Notes: a model not told the origin generated them from the sequence alone. Positions 8,826 to 18,128 are shown, counted from the first letter of the stretch. The stretch is 64,000 nucleotides of DNA from Shimia sp. Alg240-R146 (GCF_947331465.1 NZ_CAMZOK010000001.1:1426001-1490000); one strand, 5' to 3'. Numbers and translations are program-made.

Positions 8826-9929
8826 ATGGAATTTTTAGACTTCGGACATAACCCGTGGCTTGTGGCGGTTTCTTTTGTCGTGGCACTGGTCGCAGGCGCC
8901 ACTGGTCTTTCGTTGACGCGGGACCTTTCGGAAAAGTCGGTGCCACAACGTAAGTTGGCCATCGCGTTAGGGGCCATCGCGTTGGGCGGCGGGATCTGGT
9001 CAATGCACTTTGTGGCGATGCTGGGTCTGAAGCTGCCGATCTTGTTTTATTATGACGCGGCTATCACGCTGGCATCCGCGTTAATCGCAATCTTGATGGT
9101 GGCGCTTGCGTTGGTGCTGCTGCATTTCGTGCAGCGCACACCGGTCACCATTGGGGCCGCAGGGGCGATAGTTGGCGCAGGCATTCTCACAATGCATTAT
9201 GTCGGCATGGCGGGAATGCAGTTGTGCCGCCCAATTTACACCGTGTCCGGCGTCGTTGGATCGTCGGTTTTGGCCATTGCGCTTTGTGTTCTTGCGATCG
9301 GGGTTGCCTATGGTGTGCGGTCTAACCGGACCATAGTGATCGGCACGTTATGTTTCGGCGCGGCGGTGTTCTCGGTGCACTTTCTGGCAATGCAGGGGAC
9401 CAATTTCGTCGCGCTCGACAATATTCGCGAATTTGGGCCGATGATTAGCAATGAGGTCATGGCGGTCGGCGTGATCCTGTCGAGTTTCGTGATCTTTGGC
9501 GCCTTCTTGTGGGTTGGGACGACCTATCTGGTTCCTGCACAAGGGGGGGCGTCGGAGACCTCTCTGTCAGACCCAATCGATCCTGATACCTTTGAGCCGG
9601 CGGTGGCGCGTATTCCTTGTGAACGGGATGGCGGCAAAGTCTTTATCGCGGCGACGGATGTGGTGTTCGTGCGCGCCGACGGGCACTACACCCAAGTCTA
9701 CACGAAGACGGACAAATACTTTTGTGTTTGGCCGATCACCGAAGCGGTCAAACGGTTGGTGCCATGTGGGTTCTTGCGGGTGCATCGCAGCTATCTCGTG
9801 AACCCAAAGAAAGTCGTGCGGTTTGAGCGCAGCAAAGACAAAGGGCAATGCACCTTTGGCGAGGGAGATTTGCCTCCGGTGCCGGTCAGTCGCTCCAACC
9901 TCAAAGAGGCGCAGACCGCCTTCGGGTGA
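8826..9929 (+). CDS. coxC: MHYT-LytTR membrane regulator of CO oxidation (CoxC type)
   Basis: 367 residues from the ATG at 8826, where the MHYT domain begins (MEFLDFGHNPW). Residues 1-230 hold seven hydrophobic helices with repeated motifs MHFVAM, MHYVGMAG and VHFLAMQG; in the MHYT family these histidines and methionines at the membrane face are proposed to bind copper and sense a diatomic gas such as O2, NO or CO. The C-terminal 100 residues are a LytTR DNA-binding domain (VRADGHYTQVYT, FLRVHRSYLVNP). The same MHYT-LytTR fusion is known as CoxC/CoxH in carboxidotrophic Oligotropha. It lies just upstream of coxM with a tandem repeat in between, so it probably controls the cox genes directly. 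Confidence 0.85.
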   Translation: MEFLDFGHNPWLVAVSFVVALVAGATGLSLTRDLSEKSVPQRKLAIALGAIALGGGIWSMHFVAMLGLKLPILFYYDAAITLASALIAILMVALALVLLHFVQRTPVTIGAAGAIVGAGILTMHYVGMAGMQLCRPIYTVSGVVGSSVLAIALCVLAIGVAYGVRSNRTIVIGTLCFGAAVFSVHFLAMQGTNFVALDNIREFGPMISNEVMAVGVILSSFVIFGAFLWVGTTYLVPAQGGASETSLSDPIDPDTFEPAVARIPCERDGGKVFIAATDVVFVRADGHYTQVYTKTDKYFCVWPITEAVKRLVPCGFLRVHRSYLVNPKKVVRFERSKDKGQCTFGEGDLPPVPVSRSNLKEAQTAFG

Positions 9930-9945
9930 GTAAGGCCAGCCGTGC

Positions 9946-9990
9946 AGGCGCAATTCGTGCGGGTTGAGGCGCATTTCGTGCAAAATGCGC
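9946..9990 (+). promoter_or_regulatory. Tandem direct repeat and hairpin, candidate LytTR operator of cox
   Basis: Two 15-base direct repeats, aggcgcaattcgtgc at 9946-9960 and aggcgcatttcgtgc at 9967-9981, differ at one base and are spaced exactly 21 bp, two helical turns. The second repeat also forms the left arm of a perfect 8-bp inverted repeat (gcgcattt 9969-9976, aaatgcgc 9983-9990). LytTR regulators bind pairs of direct repeats on one DNA face about two turns apart, and this site lies between the LytTR gene and coxM. Assignment as its operator is inference. Confidence 0.6.
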
Positions 9991-10076
9991 GAAAACAAGT
10001 TGCTATCTAAAGATTTGATCCAGCTGCGGATGCAGCCTCCTGACAGCCAGAACAATTGCTTAAGGGAGGAGAGGCA

Positions 10077-10931
10077 ATGATTCCAGCTGCCTTTGAATAC
10101 TATAGACCCAAGGATATGGCGGGCGTCTTGTCCGTCCTTGAGGAGCATGGAGATGATGCGCGCGTCGTGGCGGGAGGGCACAGCCTGATCCCGATGATGA
10201 AGCTGCGCATGGCCGAGGTGCCGCACCTGATCGACTTGCAGGATGTGGCGGGATTGACCGGCATTTCAATCGATGCAGGACGCGTTCGCATCGGTGCGAT
10301 GACGACCCAGCATGAAATCATCAATCACGCGGGCCTGTCCGACGTCGCACCCATCATGCGTGAAGCGTCGCTTCAGATCGCCGATCCACAGGTTCGCTAC
10401 ATGGGCACTGTTGGCGGCAACGTTGCCAATGGGGATCCGGGCAATGACATGCCGGGATTGATGCAGTGTCTCGATGCCACTTTCATTTTGGTGGGGCCGG
10501 ACGGTGAACGTTCGGTTGCCGCACGCGACTTTTATGAAGCCGCCTACATGACAGATCGCGCGGACGATGAAGTTCTGACAGCGGTCGAGTTTGCGGCATC
10601 AAAGGGCGGGTACGCCTATGAAAAGCAAAAACGCAAGATTGGTGACTATGCCACCGCGGCGGCGGCTGTGCTGATCACCAAAGACGGCGGGACATGCGCG
10701 TCAGCCTCGATTGCAATGACCAACCTTAGCGACACGCCGGTCTATTCGGTAGATGCGGGCGCGGCCCTTGTTGGGACGTCTTTGGATGAAGCGTCCATGA
10801 AAGCCGCTGTCGACGCGATGTTGGGAGACATCGATCCGACAGAGGACAACCGTGGCCCGATTGAATTCAAACGCCATGCAGCGTCGGTCATCCTGCGTCG
10901 CGCCATCGAAAACGCCTGGGACAGGGCCTGA
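10077..10931 (+). CDS. coxM: Aerobic CO dehydrogenase medium (FAD) subunit
   Basis: 284 residues from the ATG at 10077, preceded by a strong AGGGAGGAGAGG site. FAD-binding motifs of the molybdenum hydroxylase medium subunit are present: AGGHSLIP at residues 32-39 and [11 protein letters not shown] further on. The subunit takes electrons from the iron-sulfur subunit to FAD and passes them to the quinone pool. It is the first of the M-S-L structural genes, the order typical of form I (true) CO dehydrogenase clusters rather than the S-L-M order of form II homologues. 22 bases separate it from coxS. Confidence 0.95.
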   Translation: MIPAAFEYYRPKDMAGVLSVLEEHGDDARVVAGGHSLIPMMKLRMAEVPHLIDLQDVAGLTGISIDAGRVRIGAMTTQHEIINHAGLSDVAPIMREASLQIADPQVRYMGTVGGNVANGDPGNDMPGLMQCLDATFILVGPDGERSVAARDFYEAAYMTDRADDEVLTAVEFAASKGGYAYEKQKRKIGDYATAAAAVLITKDGGTCASASIAMTNLSDTPVYSVDAGAALVGTSLDEASMKAAVDAMLGDIDPTEDNRGPIEFKRHAASVILRRAIENAWDRA

Positions 10932-10953
10932 CCTGAGCCTGAGGAGAGAGAAC

Positions 10954-11448
10954 ATGTCGAACAAAAAACACTTTAAACTGACCGTGAACGGCGAGGAGCA
11001 AGAGTTTCTGGCTGAGCCGCGTGAACTGTTGATCCACACATTGCGTGAGCGCCTGCGTCAAACAGGTCCTCACATTGGGTGTGAGACGTCACATTGCGGT
11101 GCCTGCACGGTGACGATGAACGGAAAATCGGTGAAAGCCTGCACCGTGTTTGTTGCCCAAGCCGATGGGGCAGACATCACCACCATCGAAGGTCTGGGCA
11201 ACCCTGACAGCCTGCACGTTCTGCAGGAAGCGTTCAAAGAGCACCACGGGTTGCAGTGCGGTTTCTGCACGCCGGGTATGATCACCCGCGCGTCCAAACT
11301 TCTGGAAGAGAACCCGACGCCAACCGAAGAAGAAGTTCGGTTTGGCATGGCCGGCAATATCTGCCGCTGCACCGGGTATCAGAACATTGTGAAATCCATC
11401 CTCGCTGCGGCGAGTGAGATGAATGCAGCCAAGGAGGCGGCAGAATGA
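10954..11448 (+). CDS. coxS: Aerobic CO dehydrogenase small (2Fe-2S) subunit
   Basis: 164 residues from the ATG at 10954, with GAGGAGAGAG just before it. Cysteines 43, 48, 51 and 63 form the plant-ferredoxin-type [2Fe-2S] site (CETSHCGAC) and cysteines 102, 105, 137 and 139 the second, helical [2Fe-2S] site (CGFC, CRC). It relays electrons from the molybdenum-copper centre in CoxL to FAD in CoxM. The stop overlaps the coxL start by four bases, so the two are coupled. Confidence 0.96.
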   Translation: MSNKKHFKLTVNGEEQEFLAEPRELLIHTLRERLRQTGPHIGCETSHCGACTVTMNGKSVKACTVFVAQADGADITTIEGLGNPDSLHVLQEAFKEHHGLQCGFCTPGMITRASKLLEENPTPTEEEVRFGMAGNICRCTGYQNIVKSILAAASEMNAAKEAAE

Positions 11449-13871
11449 ACAAGGAGCTAACCCGCGAGGAACGCACCGACGCGCTGGGCGGCATGGGCTG
11501 CAAGCGCAAACGCGTTGAGGACGCCCGTTTCACCCAAGGCAAAGGCAACTATGTCGACGACATCAAACTGCCCGGCATGTTGCAGGGTGATTTTGTGCGC
11601 TCGCCCTATGCGCACGCTCGGATCAAATCGATCGATAGCAGCGCTGCAATGGCTTTGGACGGTGTGATTGCCGTTCTGACTGCCGAAGATCTTGCGCCGC
11701 TTGGTTTGCATTGGATGCCAACTTTGGCGGGCGACAAACAGATGGTTCTGGCTGACGGCAAAGTGCTGTTTCAAGGTCAGGAAGTCGCGTTTGTGGTCGC
11801 TAAGGACCGTTACATCGCAGCGGACGCTGTGGAACTGGTTGAAGTGGACTACGAAGAGCTGCCGGTTCTGACAGATCCGTTTGCGGCAATGGAGTCCGAC
11901 GTGGTTCTGCGCGAAGACCTGCTTGGCGAAGGCGGTAGCCTGCCGGACGGGGCTCATGGCCCGCGCAAACACCCGAACCATATTTTCACGTGGGAAGTTG
12001 GCGAGAAAGACGCCACCGAACAGGTGTTGGACGAGGCTGACGTGGTGGCCGAAGAAACGGTTTACTACCACCGCACGCACCCGTGCCCGCTTGAAACTTG
12101 CGGCTGCGTGGCGTCGATGGACAAGGTCAACGGCAAGCTGACATTGCATGGCACTTTTCAGGCACCGCACGCGATCCGCACCGTGGTCAGCCTGATTTCC
12201 GGCATTGAAGAGCACAACATCCGTGTGATTTCGCCCGACATCGGCGGCGGCTTTGGCAACAAGGTTGGGGCCTATCCCGGCTATGTCTGCTCGGTGGTGG
12301 CTTCTATCGTGACCGGCGTTCCGGTGAAGTGGGTCGAGGACCGGATGGAGAACCTGATGACCACGGCATTCGCGCGGGATTATCACATGACCGGCAAGAT
12401 TTCGGCCACCAAAGAAGGCAAAATCACTGGCCTGCATTGTCACGTGACAGCGGACCATGGTGGCTTTGACGCCTGCGCCGACCCGACCAAATTCCCGGCG
12501 GGTTTCATGAACATCTGCACGGGCTCATATGACATCCCAACTGCTTATTTGGCGGTGGACGGTGTCTATACCAACAAAGCGCCGGGTGGGGTCAGCTATC
12601 GCTGTTCCTTCCGCGTGACGGAAGCGGCCTATTTCATCGAGCGCATGGTCGAGGTTCTGGCGATCGAGTTGAATATGGACGCGGCAGAGCTGCGCCGGAT
12701 CAACTTTATCAAGAAAGAGCAGTTCCCGTATCAGTCCGCGCTTGGGTGGGAGTACGACTCCGGTGATTATCACACCGCTTGGGACAAGGCGCTGAAGGCT
12801 GTGGACTATGACGGTCTGCGGGCCGAGCAAGCCCAGCGTGTCGAGGACTTCAAAGCTGGCAAGACCCGCAAGTTGATGGGCGTTGGCCTGACGCATTTCA
12901 CCGAAATCGTCGGGGCAGGTCCGGTCAAGAATTGCGACATTCTTGGGTTGGGTATGTTTGACAGCTGCGAAATTCGCATCCACCCGACAGGGTCTGCGAT
13001 CGCGCGTCTGGGGACAATCTCGCAAGGTCAGGGTCACGCCACAACCTTTGCGCAGATCCTCGCAACCGAGATCGGCCTGCCTGCCGACAGCATTACGATT
13101 GAGGAAGGCGACACCGATACGGCGCCGTATGGTTTGGGCACCTATGGGTCACGATCTACACCGGTTGCTGGTGCGGCCACGGCGATGGCTGGTCGTAAAA
13201 TCCGCGCCAAGGCGCAGATGATTGCGGCCTACTTGCTGGAAGTGCACGATGACGACGTCGAATTCGACGTGGATCGGTTTGTGGTCAAAGGCGCGCCTGA
13301 GAAGTTCAAGACGATGAAGGAAATTGCCTTCGCCGCCTACAATCAGGCCATTCCGGGCATCGAGCCAGGTCTGGAAGCGGTCAGCTATTATGATCCGCCC
13401 AACATGACCTATCCGTTTGGCGCTTATGTCTGTGTGATGGACATCGATGTGGATACCGGTGTGACAGACATTCGCCGCTTCTACGCGCTGGATGACTGTG
13501 GCACGCGCATCAACCCGATGATCATCGAAGGGCAGGTGCATGGCGGTTTGACCGAGGCGCTGGCCGTCGCGTTGGGGCAAGAGATTGCTTATGACGACAT
13601 GGGTAACGTCAAGACCGGCACATTGATGGACTTCTTCCTGCCGACAGCGTGGGAAGTGCCAAACTATGAAACCGATCACACCGTGACCCCCAGCCCGCAC
13701 CATCCGATCGGTGCCAAAGGTGTGGGTGAAAGCCCCCATGTGGGCGGTGTGCCGTGTTTCTCCAATGCGGTGAATGACGCCTTCCGGGCCTTTGGGCTGC
13801 GTCACACCAACATGCCGCACGACCATTGGCGCATCTGGAAGACCGCCAACGATCTGGGCCTGCACGGCTAA
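11445..13871 (+). CDS. coxL: Aerobic CO dehydrogenase large (Mo-Cu) subunit, form I
   Basis: 808 residues, the usual length for CoxL. It binds molybdopterin cytosine dinucleotide and holds the Mo-S-Cu site that oxidises CO with water to CO2. The active loop reads SYRCSFR with the copper-ligating cysteine at residue 387; this is the form I motif AYxCSFR with serine for the first alanine. Cofactor segments [15 protein letters not shown] and the late GVGES (catalytic glutamate) are intact. Start is coupled to coxS and has AAGGAGG upstream. The cysteine loop and the M-S-L order argue for a genuine CO dehydrogenase rather than a form II homologue (AYRGAGR). Confidence 0.96.
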   Translation: MNKELTREERTDALGGMGCKRKRVEDARFTQGKGNYVDDIKLPGMLQGDFVRSPYAHARIKSIDSSAAMALDGVIAVLTAEDLAPLGLHWMPTLAGDKQMVLADGKVLFQGQEVAFVVAKDRYIAADAVELVEVDYEELPVLTDPFAAMESDVVLREDLLGEGGSLPDGAHGPRKHPNHIFTWEVGEKDATEQVLDEADVVAEETVYYHRTHPCPLETCGCVASMDKVNGKLTLHGTFQAPHAIRTVVSLISGIEEHNIRVISPDIGGGFGNKVGAYPGYVCSVVASIVTGVPVKWVEDRMENLMTTAFARDYHMTGKISATKEGKITGLHCHVTADHGGFDACADPTKFPAGFMNICTGSYDIPTAYLAVDGVYTNKAPGGVSYRCSFRVTEAAYFIERMVEVLAIELNMDAAELRRINFIKKEQFPYQSALGWEYDSGDYHTAWDKALKAVDYDGLRAEQAQRVEDFKAGKTRKLMGVGLTHFTEIVGAGPVKNCDILGLGMFDSCEIRIHPTGSAIARLGTISQGQGHATTFAQILATEIGLPADSITIEEGDTDTAPYGLGTYGSRSTPVAGAATAMAGRKIRAKAQMIAAYLLEVHDDDVEFDVDRFVVKGAPEKFKTMKEIAFAAYNQAIPGIEPGLEAVSYYDPPNMTYPFGAYVCVMDIDVDTGVTDIRRFYALDDCGTRINPMIIEGQVHGGLTEALAVALGQEIAYDDMGNVKTGTLMDFFLPTAWEVPNYETDHTVTPSPHHPIGAKGVGESPHVGGVPCFSNAVNDAFRAFGLRHTNMPHDHWRIWKTANDLGLHG

Positions 13872-13926
13872 GAAAATGGCGCGCGCGGCCTTGGCCTGCG
13901 CGCGCTTCAAAAGACTTGAGGCTCTC

Positions 13927-14802
13927 ATGACCTGGACCGATCTGCAAACTGCCCTGGCGGCACAGAACTATGTGGCATCTGACGATTTGGCAGTGTCTTT
14001 GCATCTTGCTTTGTCGTTGCAACGTCCATTGCTGCTTGAAGGCGCAGCCGGTGTTGGCAAGACAGAGGTTGCCCGCGTGTTGGCCGCCGCTCAGGACAGC
14101 AAGCTGATCCGGTTGCAGTGCTATGAAGGGCTCGATGCGGCGCAGGCGATTTATGAATGGAACTATCAGCGTCAATTGCTGGCAATCCGCGCGTCGGCTG
14201 AGGCGGGCGAGACCGGTAAAGACGTCGAAGACAGGATTTTCTCCCGCGACTACCTGCTGGAACGCCCTTTGCTGGCGGCGATTACGCAAAAAACGTCACC
14301 GGTCTTGTTGATTGATGAAATCGATCGTGCGGATGAAGAGTTCGAGGCGTTCTTGTTGGAGGTCCTTGCTGACTATCAAATCACCGTGCCGGAATTGGGC
14401 ACAATCCCCGCGACCAGCGTGCCGACCGTGATTCTGACGTCAAACGGCACCCGCGACTTGTCGGATGCGTTGCGGCGTCGGTGTCTGTTTGCCTATGTCG
14501 AGTATCCCGACCGCGCGACGGAATTGGCGATCCTGCAAGCACGGTGTTCAGGGATTGAAGCCCGGCTTGCGGATCAAATCATCGGCTTTGTGCAGAACCT
14601 GCGCAAAGAGGAGCTGGAAAAAACACCGGGCATTGCGGAAACGCTTGATTTTGCCGCCGCTCTGGCAGGGCTGGGCATAGCGGATCTGACCACAGATCCC
14701 GCCACCTTGCAGGCCACGCTGACAACGCTGCTGAAAACTCAAAGCGACCGCGCCCACATTACCACCGAAGTTGCACAGCGCCTTGCCGGGAAAGCGGCAT
14801 GA
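13927..14802 (+). CDS. coxD: CoxD, MoxR-type AAA+ ATPase for CODH maturation
   Basis: 291 residues from the ATG at 13927, 55 bases after coxL. Walker A is GAAGVGKT (39-46), Walker B is LLIDEIDRAD at about residue 130, followed by the sensor segment ILTSNGTRDLSDALRRRC. In Oligotropha CoxD is a membrane-associated ATPase needed to introduce sulfur and then copper into the apo active site together with CoxE and CoxF. The frame is open further upstream, but the family starts at MTWTDLQ. Its stop overlaps coxE by four bases. Confidence 0.93.
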   Translation: MTWTDLQTALAAQNYVASDDLAVSLHLALSLQRPLLLEGAAGVGKTEVARVLAAAQDSKLIRLQCYEGLDAAQAIYEWNYQRQLLAIRASAEAGETGKDVEDRIFSRDYLLERPLLAAITQKTSPVLLIDEIDRADEEFEAFLLEVLADYQITVPELGTIPATSVPTVILTSNGTRDLSDALRRRCLFAYVEYPDRATELAILQARCSGIEARLADQIIGFVQNLRKEELEKTPGIAETLDFAAALAGLGIADLTTDPATLQATLTTLLKTQSDRAHITTEVAQRLAGKAA

Positions 14803-15986
14803 GCCGTGTTACCCGCTTTGCGGGTCGTGACCCCGGTGCCTCGGCGCGTATGGCGGGATTTATGGCGCATTTGCGCGACAACGGTCTGCGTCTCGGTGTG
14901 CAGGAAACCGAGGCGGCGCTGTCGGCGTTGACCTTCGTAGACGCAGCCAATCCGGACCAATCACGCCATGCACTCAAGGCCGTCTGCACCGGCTGCAAGG
15001 ACGAGGCGCTGCGGTTTGATGCGCTGTTTGACGCCTTTTGGATGGATGCGGGACGTGTCCGTCAAAAGGTGGTGCCCAAGATGATGCCCGCTGCCAAAGG
15101 CGATGACAGCGTAAAATCCTCACGCGACGCCAAAGGTCAGGACGCTGGAGGCGCCGGAGAGGCCACCGCGCCTGAAGGTGGCGACGGTGACGCGGACAGT
15201 GATGGAGAAGGCAAGCTGATTGCCACCGAGGTGCGCAACTTGTCGCGCCGCGACCTGCGCGATCTGGTGCGCGCCGAAGAAATTGCCGAGGCGGAAGCCG
15301 TTGCCCGTCGCCTTGGTCTGGCGTTGCGCGACCGCCGCTCACGCCGTCGGATCGCAGCCCGCAAGGGTGACCGCCTGCATTTCCGCAAGACCATCCGCCG
15401 CAGCCTTGCGACGGGCGGCGAACCGGTGCGACTGATCAAGCGCAAACGTCCGGACCGCAGCCGAAAGATTGTCACGCTTTGTGACGTATCTGGATCGATG
15501 AGTGTTTATGCGCAGGTGTTTCTGGCGTTTCTCGCAGGGCTGATGCGCAGCGATCCCAGTGCGGATGCCTATCTATTTCACACCCGGCTTGTGCGGATCA
15601 CCGAAGCGCTGCGCGACAAAGATGCGATGCGCGCGATTGGGCGTATGTCGTTGATGGCGGACGGGTTCGGGGGCGGCTCAAAAATCGGCGAAAGCCTTGA
15701 AAAATTTGCCAACACTTATGCGCGAAAGTTTGTCGATGGCCGGTCCGTGGTCATGATTTTCTCGGATGGCTATGATACGTCGGATCCGGATCGGCTTGGC
15801 GCTGCTTTGGCCACATTGCGCAAACGAGGGTGCCGCATCATTTGGCTCAACCCCCTAAAAGGTTGGAATGACTACGCCCCTGTGGCTGCGGGCATGGCCG
15901 CCGCGCTTCCCCATCTGGATCGTTTTGCCGCCGCCAACACTTTGGCGGACCTTGCGGCATTGGAAAAGGAGCTGGTGACACTATGA
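14799..15986 (+). CDS. coxE: CoxE, VWA-domain CODH maturation protein
   Basis: 395 residues. The C-terminal half is a CoxE-type VWA domain with an intact MIDAS motif DVSGSM beginning at residue 229; a charged, low-complexity linker lies at about 105-145 (KGQDAGGAGEATAPEGGDGD). It is the VWA partner of the CoxD ATPase; the pair is required for the copper step of active-site assembly. Start and stop both overlap neighbouring genes by four bases (ATGA), so D-E-F are translated as a coupled set. Confidence 0.93.
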   Translation: MSRVTRFAGRDPGASARMAGFMAHLRDNGLRLGVQETEAALSALTFVDAANPDQSRHALKAVCTGCKDEALRFDALFDAFWMDAGRVRQKVVPKMMPAAKGDDSVKSSRDAKGQDAGGAGEATAPEGGDGDADSDGEGKLIATEVRNLSRRDLRDLVRAEEIAEAEAVARRLGLALRDRRSRRRIAARKGDRLHFRKTIRRSLATGGEPVRLIKRKRPDRSRKIVTLCDVSGSMSVYAQVFLAFLAGLMRSDPSADAYLFHTRLVRITEALRDKDAMRAIGRMSLMADGFGGGSKIGESLEKFANTYARKFVDGRSVVMIFSDGYDTSDPDRLGAALATLRKRGCRIIWLNPLKGWNDYAPVAAGMAAALPHLDRFAAANTLADLAALEKELVTL

Positions 15987-16762
15987 CCCCTGCAGAGTTT
16001 CTAGACACCGATCTTGCGCGAACCGTCAGCGCCCTGCGCGATAAGGAAGAACCGTTTGCCTTTGCCACCATTGTGCGCACGGCGGGCACCACCGCGGCCA
16101 AACCCGGTGCGAAGGCCATTATTGGCGCCGAAGGCGTGATCCTTCATGGTTTTCTCGGCGGCGGCTGCACCCGCGGTGCGGTCAAACGCGCCACCCTCGC
16201 AGCGCTCAACTCCGGCGAGCCGCAACTGGTGTCTGTTGCGCCTGAAGATTTTTTGAACGAGATCGGGGTCAGTGCAGGCGCGATGGTGGACGGGGTGACG
16301 TATGCGCGCAACGGCTGTCCGTCTCGCGGCACAATCGACATTTTCATTGAACCCTGCCTGCCGATGCCCGAATTGACCGTGCTTGGCGCGTCGCCTGTGG
16401 CCGAGGCGCTTGCCGAGTTGGCGCCGCATTTTCACTGGTCTGTTTCCAGAGCTGTTGAGACGCCTGTCTTGGCCGGGAAATTGCAGGCGACTGTTGTTGC
16501 CACGCAAGGACAAGGCGATCTGGTTGCGCTGCAAGACGCGCTGCAACAAGGCGCGCGTTACGTAGCTTTTGTGGGTAGCCACAAGAAATATGCCTCTTTG
16601 TCGAAGAAACTCGCAGACGCAGGCGTGTCGCAAGATGACATCAAACGCGTGGTCGCGCCTGCGGGGCTCGATATAGGCGCCGTAACGCCTGAAGAAATCG
16701 CGCTCTCGATCTTGGGTGAATTGATCCAAATACGCCGAAGGCATCTGGAAAGGGGGGCATGA
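15983..16762 (+). CDS. coxF: CoxF, XdhC/CoxI family maturation protein
   Basis: 259 residues of the XdhC family. The N-terminal XdhC/CoxI part carries GGCTRGAVKRA, followed by a Rossmann-like part (ELTVLGASPVAEAL) and the C-terminal HKKYASLSKKLADAG segment common to XdhC proteins. XdhC-type proteins hold the molybdenum cofactor and assist its sulfuration before insertion into the large subunit; CoxF plays that part together with CoxD and CoxE. Overlaps coxE by four bases and is itself overlapped by the micropeptide ATG. Confidence 0.88.
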   Translation: MTPAEFLDTDLARTVSALRDKEEPFAFATIVRTAGTTAAKPGAKAIIGAEGVILHGFLGGGCTRGAVKRATLAALNSGEPQLVSVAPEDFLNEIGVSAGAMVDGVTYARNGCPSRGTIDIFIEPCLPMPELTVLGASPVAEALAELAPHFHWSVSRAVETPVLAGKLQATVVATQGQGDLVALQDALQQGARYVAFVGSHKKYASLSKKLADAGVSQDDIKRVVAPAGLDIGAVTPEEIALSILGELIQIRRRHLERGA

Positions 16763-16854
16763 TGCGTAAACTGCTGAAACGTATAGCTCGACGTTTGACG
16801 CCTTCCGCGGAGCAGGCCGAAGTTCTGGCCAAGATAAAATTTCCCTGTTGCTGA
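16759..16854 (+). CDS. 31-residue Cys-Cys-ended micropeptide overlapping coxF
   Basis: A short frame begins with ATGATG at 16759, overlapping the coxF stop (ATGA) exactly as coxE and coxF overlap their predecessors, and has AGGGGGG immediately upstream. It encodes 31 residues: a strongly basic amphipathic start (MMRKLLKRIARR), a middle helix (SAEQAEVLAKI) and the end KFPCC. It ends 18 bases before coxG. I do not recognise it. Coupled position and ordered composition argue for translation; a paired cysteine could bind copper, which the CODH site needs, but that is speculation. Confidence 0.5.
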   Translation: MMRKLLKRIARRLTPSAEQAEVLAKIKFPCC

Positions 16855-16872
16855 CGAAAGAAAGGAAACGCC

Positions 16873-17325
16873 ATGGAATTGGCTGATGAAATCACAATCA
16901 ACGCGCCCAAAGAGGCGGTGTATGCGGCCCTAAACGATCCTGAGATCCTGAAGCAGTGTATCCCCGGTTGCGAGGAGTTGATCAAGAAGTCTGACACGGA
17001 GTTGGAGGCCAAAGTTGTCCTCAAGGTCGGGCCGGTCAAAGCCAAATTCACCGGCGATGTGGTGTTGAACACAGAAGGCGCGCCGGACGCATTTTCCCTG
17101 ACGGGACAAGGCAATGGCGGCGCAGCCGGACACGCCAAAGGAGGCGCGGATGTTGTCTTGGTCACCGATGGTGATCAGACTATTTTGAGGTATGAGGCCA
17201 AAGCCCAGATCGGCGGGAAACTGGCACAGCTCGGCAGCCGCTTGATTCAAAGTACGGCCAAGAAATTGGCGGCTAAGTTCTTCAAATCGTTTGCGGATGT
17301 AATGGCGGAAGATCCTGTCGCCTGA
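16873..17325 (+). CDS. coxG: CoxG, SRPBCC-fold CODH-associated protein
   Basis: 150 residues of the CoxG family, starting MELADEITINAPKEAVYAAL with the sequence PEILKQCIPGCEE typical of the lipid-binding SRPBCC fold. AAAGGAAA lies upstream of the ATG. CoxG helps attach CO dehydrogenase to the membrane, and in mycobacteria it has been shown to carry quinone to the enzyme. The long C-terminal tail seen in some CoxG proteins is absent; here only the core domain remains. Last gene of the cluster, followed by a hairpin. Confidence 0.92.
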   Translation: MELADEITINAPKEAVYAALNDPEILKQCIPGCEELIKKSDTELEAKVVLKVGPVKAKFTGDVVLNTEGAPDAFSLTGQGNGGAAGHAKGGADVVLVTDGDQTILRYEAKAQIGGKLAQLGSRLIQSTAKKLAAKFFKSFADVMAEDPVA

Positions 17326-17346
17326 TCCGTTCTCTGGCGGGGCGGA

Positions 17347-17370
17347 CCCGGCCTTAGGTTAAAGGCCGGG
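17347..17370 (+). terminator. Hairpin after coxG
   Basis: Perfect 9-bp stem cccggcctt (17347-17355) and aaggccggg (17362-17370) with a 6-base loop, 22 bases after the coxG stop. No uridine run follows, so it may be a weak or Rho-assisted terminator, or act as an RNA end stabiliser between convergent coxG and eda. Confidence 0.5.
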
Positions 17371-17480
17371 CCGTCGCGGTCAGGGCTCAGTCACAAAAGA
17401 CGAGAGGCTTTGCCCCTTTTGGCCTTTGGCCAATTCACCCCAGGATATTTGAGGCAAAAAGAAGAGGTTGGTGGCCCTGA

Positions 17481-18128
17481 TCAGCGTGGAAGCACGGCGG
17501 CGGCGCGGGCGAGGGCTTCGATTTCGTCCCATTTGCCGTCCCTGACCAAAGCCGAGGGGGCGACCCAGCTGCCGCCTGCGCAAATGATGTTGGGAAGGCT
17601 CAGGTAATCCGTCGCGTTTTGCGGGTTTACGCCGCCTGTGGGACAAAAGCTGATTTGTGGCAAGGGGCTGGCGAGAGAGCCAAGAAATTTGGCGCCGCCT
17701 GCGGCCTCGGCCGGAAAGAATTTCAGCATGTCGTAGCCGCGTTCCAGAAGCGCCATGGCCTCTGATGCGCTGGCGGCACCCGGCAACAGTGGAAGGCCTT
17801 CGGCCTCGCAAGCATCCAGTAGAGTATCGGTTGCGCCCGGGGATACGCCAAAAGTGGCGCCTGCGTCCTTGGCAGCTTTGACATCATCGGGTGTCAACAA
17901 TGTGCCCGCGCCAACCATGCCGCCTTTGACCTCGGCCATGGCGGCGATTACGTCCAATGCGGCTGGCGTGCGTAGGGTGACTTCGAGGGCAGGCAGGCCA
18001 CCTGCAACCAGCGCCTCCGCCAGCGGTTTGGCGTGGGCCACGTCATGCACCACGAGCACAGGAACGATGGGGGCGGCTTCGCAGATTTTGCGGGCCTCGA
18101 TCGAGGCTTGCTGCGGGGTGATGGGCAT
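17481..18128 (-). CDS. eda: 2-keto-3-deoxy-6-phosphogluconate aldolase
   Basis: 215 residues from the ATG at 18128 (MPITPQQ); a TTG in the same frame 15 bases upstream is less likely because GGAGCC lies at ribosome-site distance from the ATG. It splits KDPG to pyruvate and glyceraldehyde 3-phosphate. The Schiff-base lysine motif LKFFPAEAAGG and the ACPTGGV-like segment CPTGGVNPQN are present. It follows edd by four bases and completes the Entner-Doudoroff branch of the gap-zwf-edd-eda operon. Confidence 0.95.
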   Translation of the reverse strand: MPITPQQASIEARKICEAAPIVPVLVVHDVAHAKPLAEALVAGGLPALEVTLRTPAALDVIAAMAEVKGGMVGAGTLLTPDDVKAAKDAGATFGVSPGATDTLLDACEAEGLPLLPGAASASEAMALLERGYDMLKFFPAEAAGGAKFLGSLASPLPQISFCPTGGVNPQNATDYLSLPNIICAGGSWVAPSALVRDGKWDEIEALARAAAVLPR

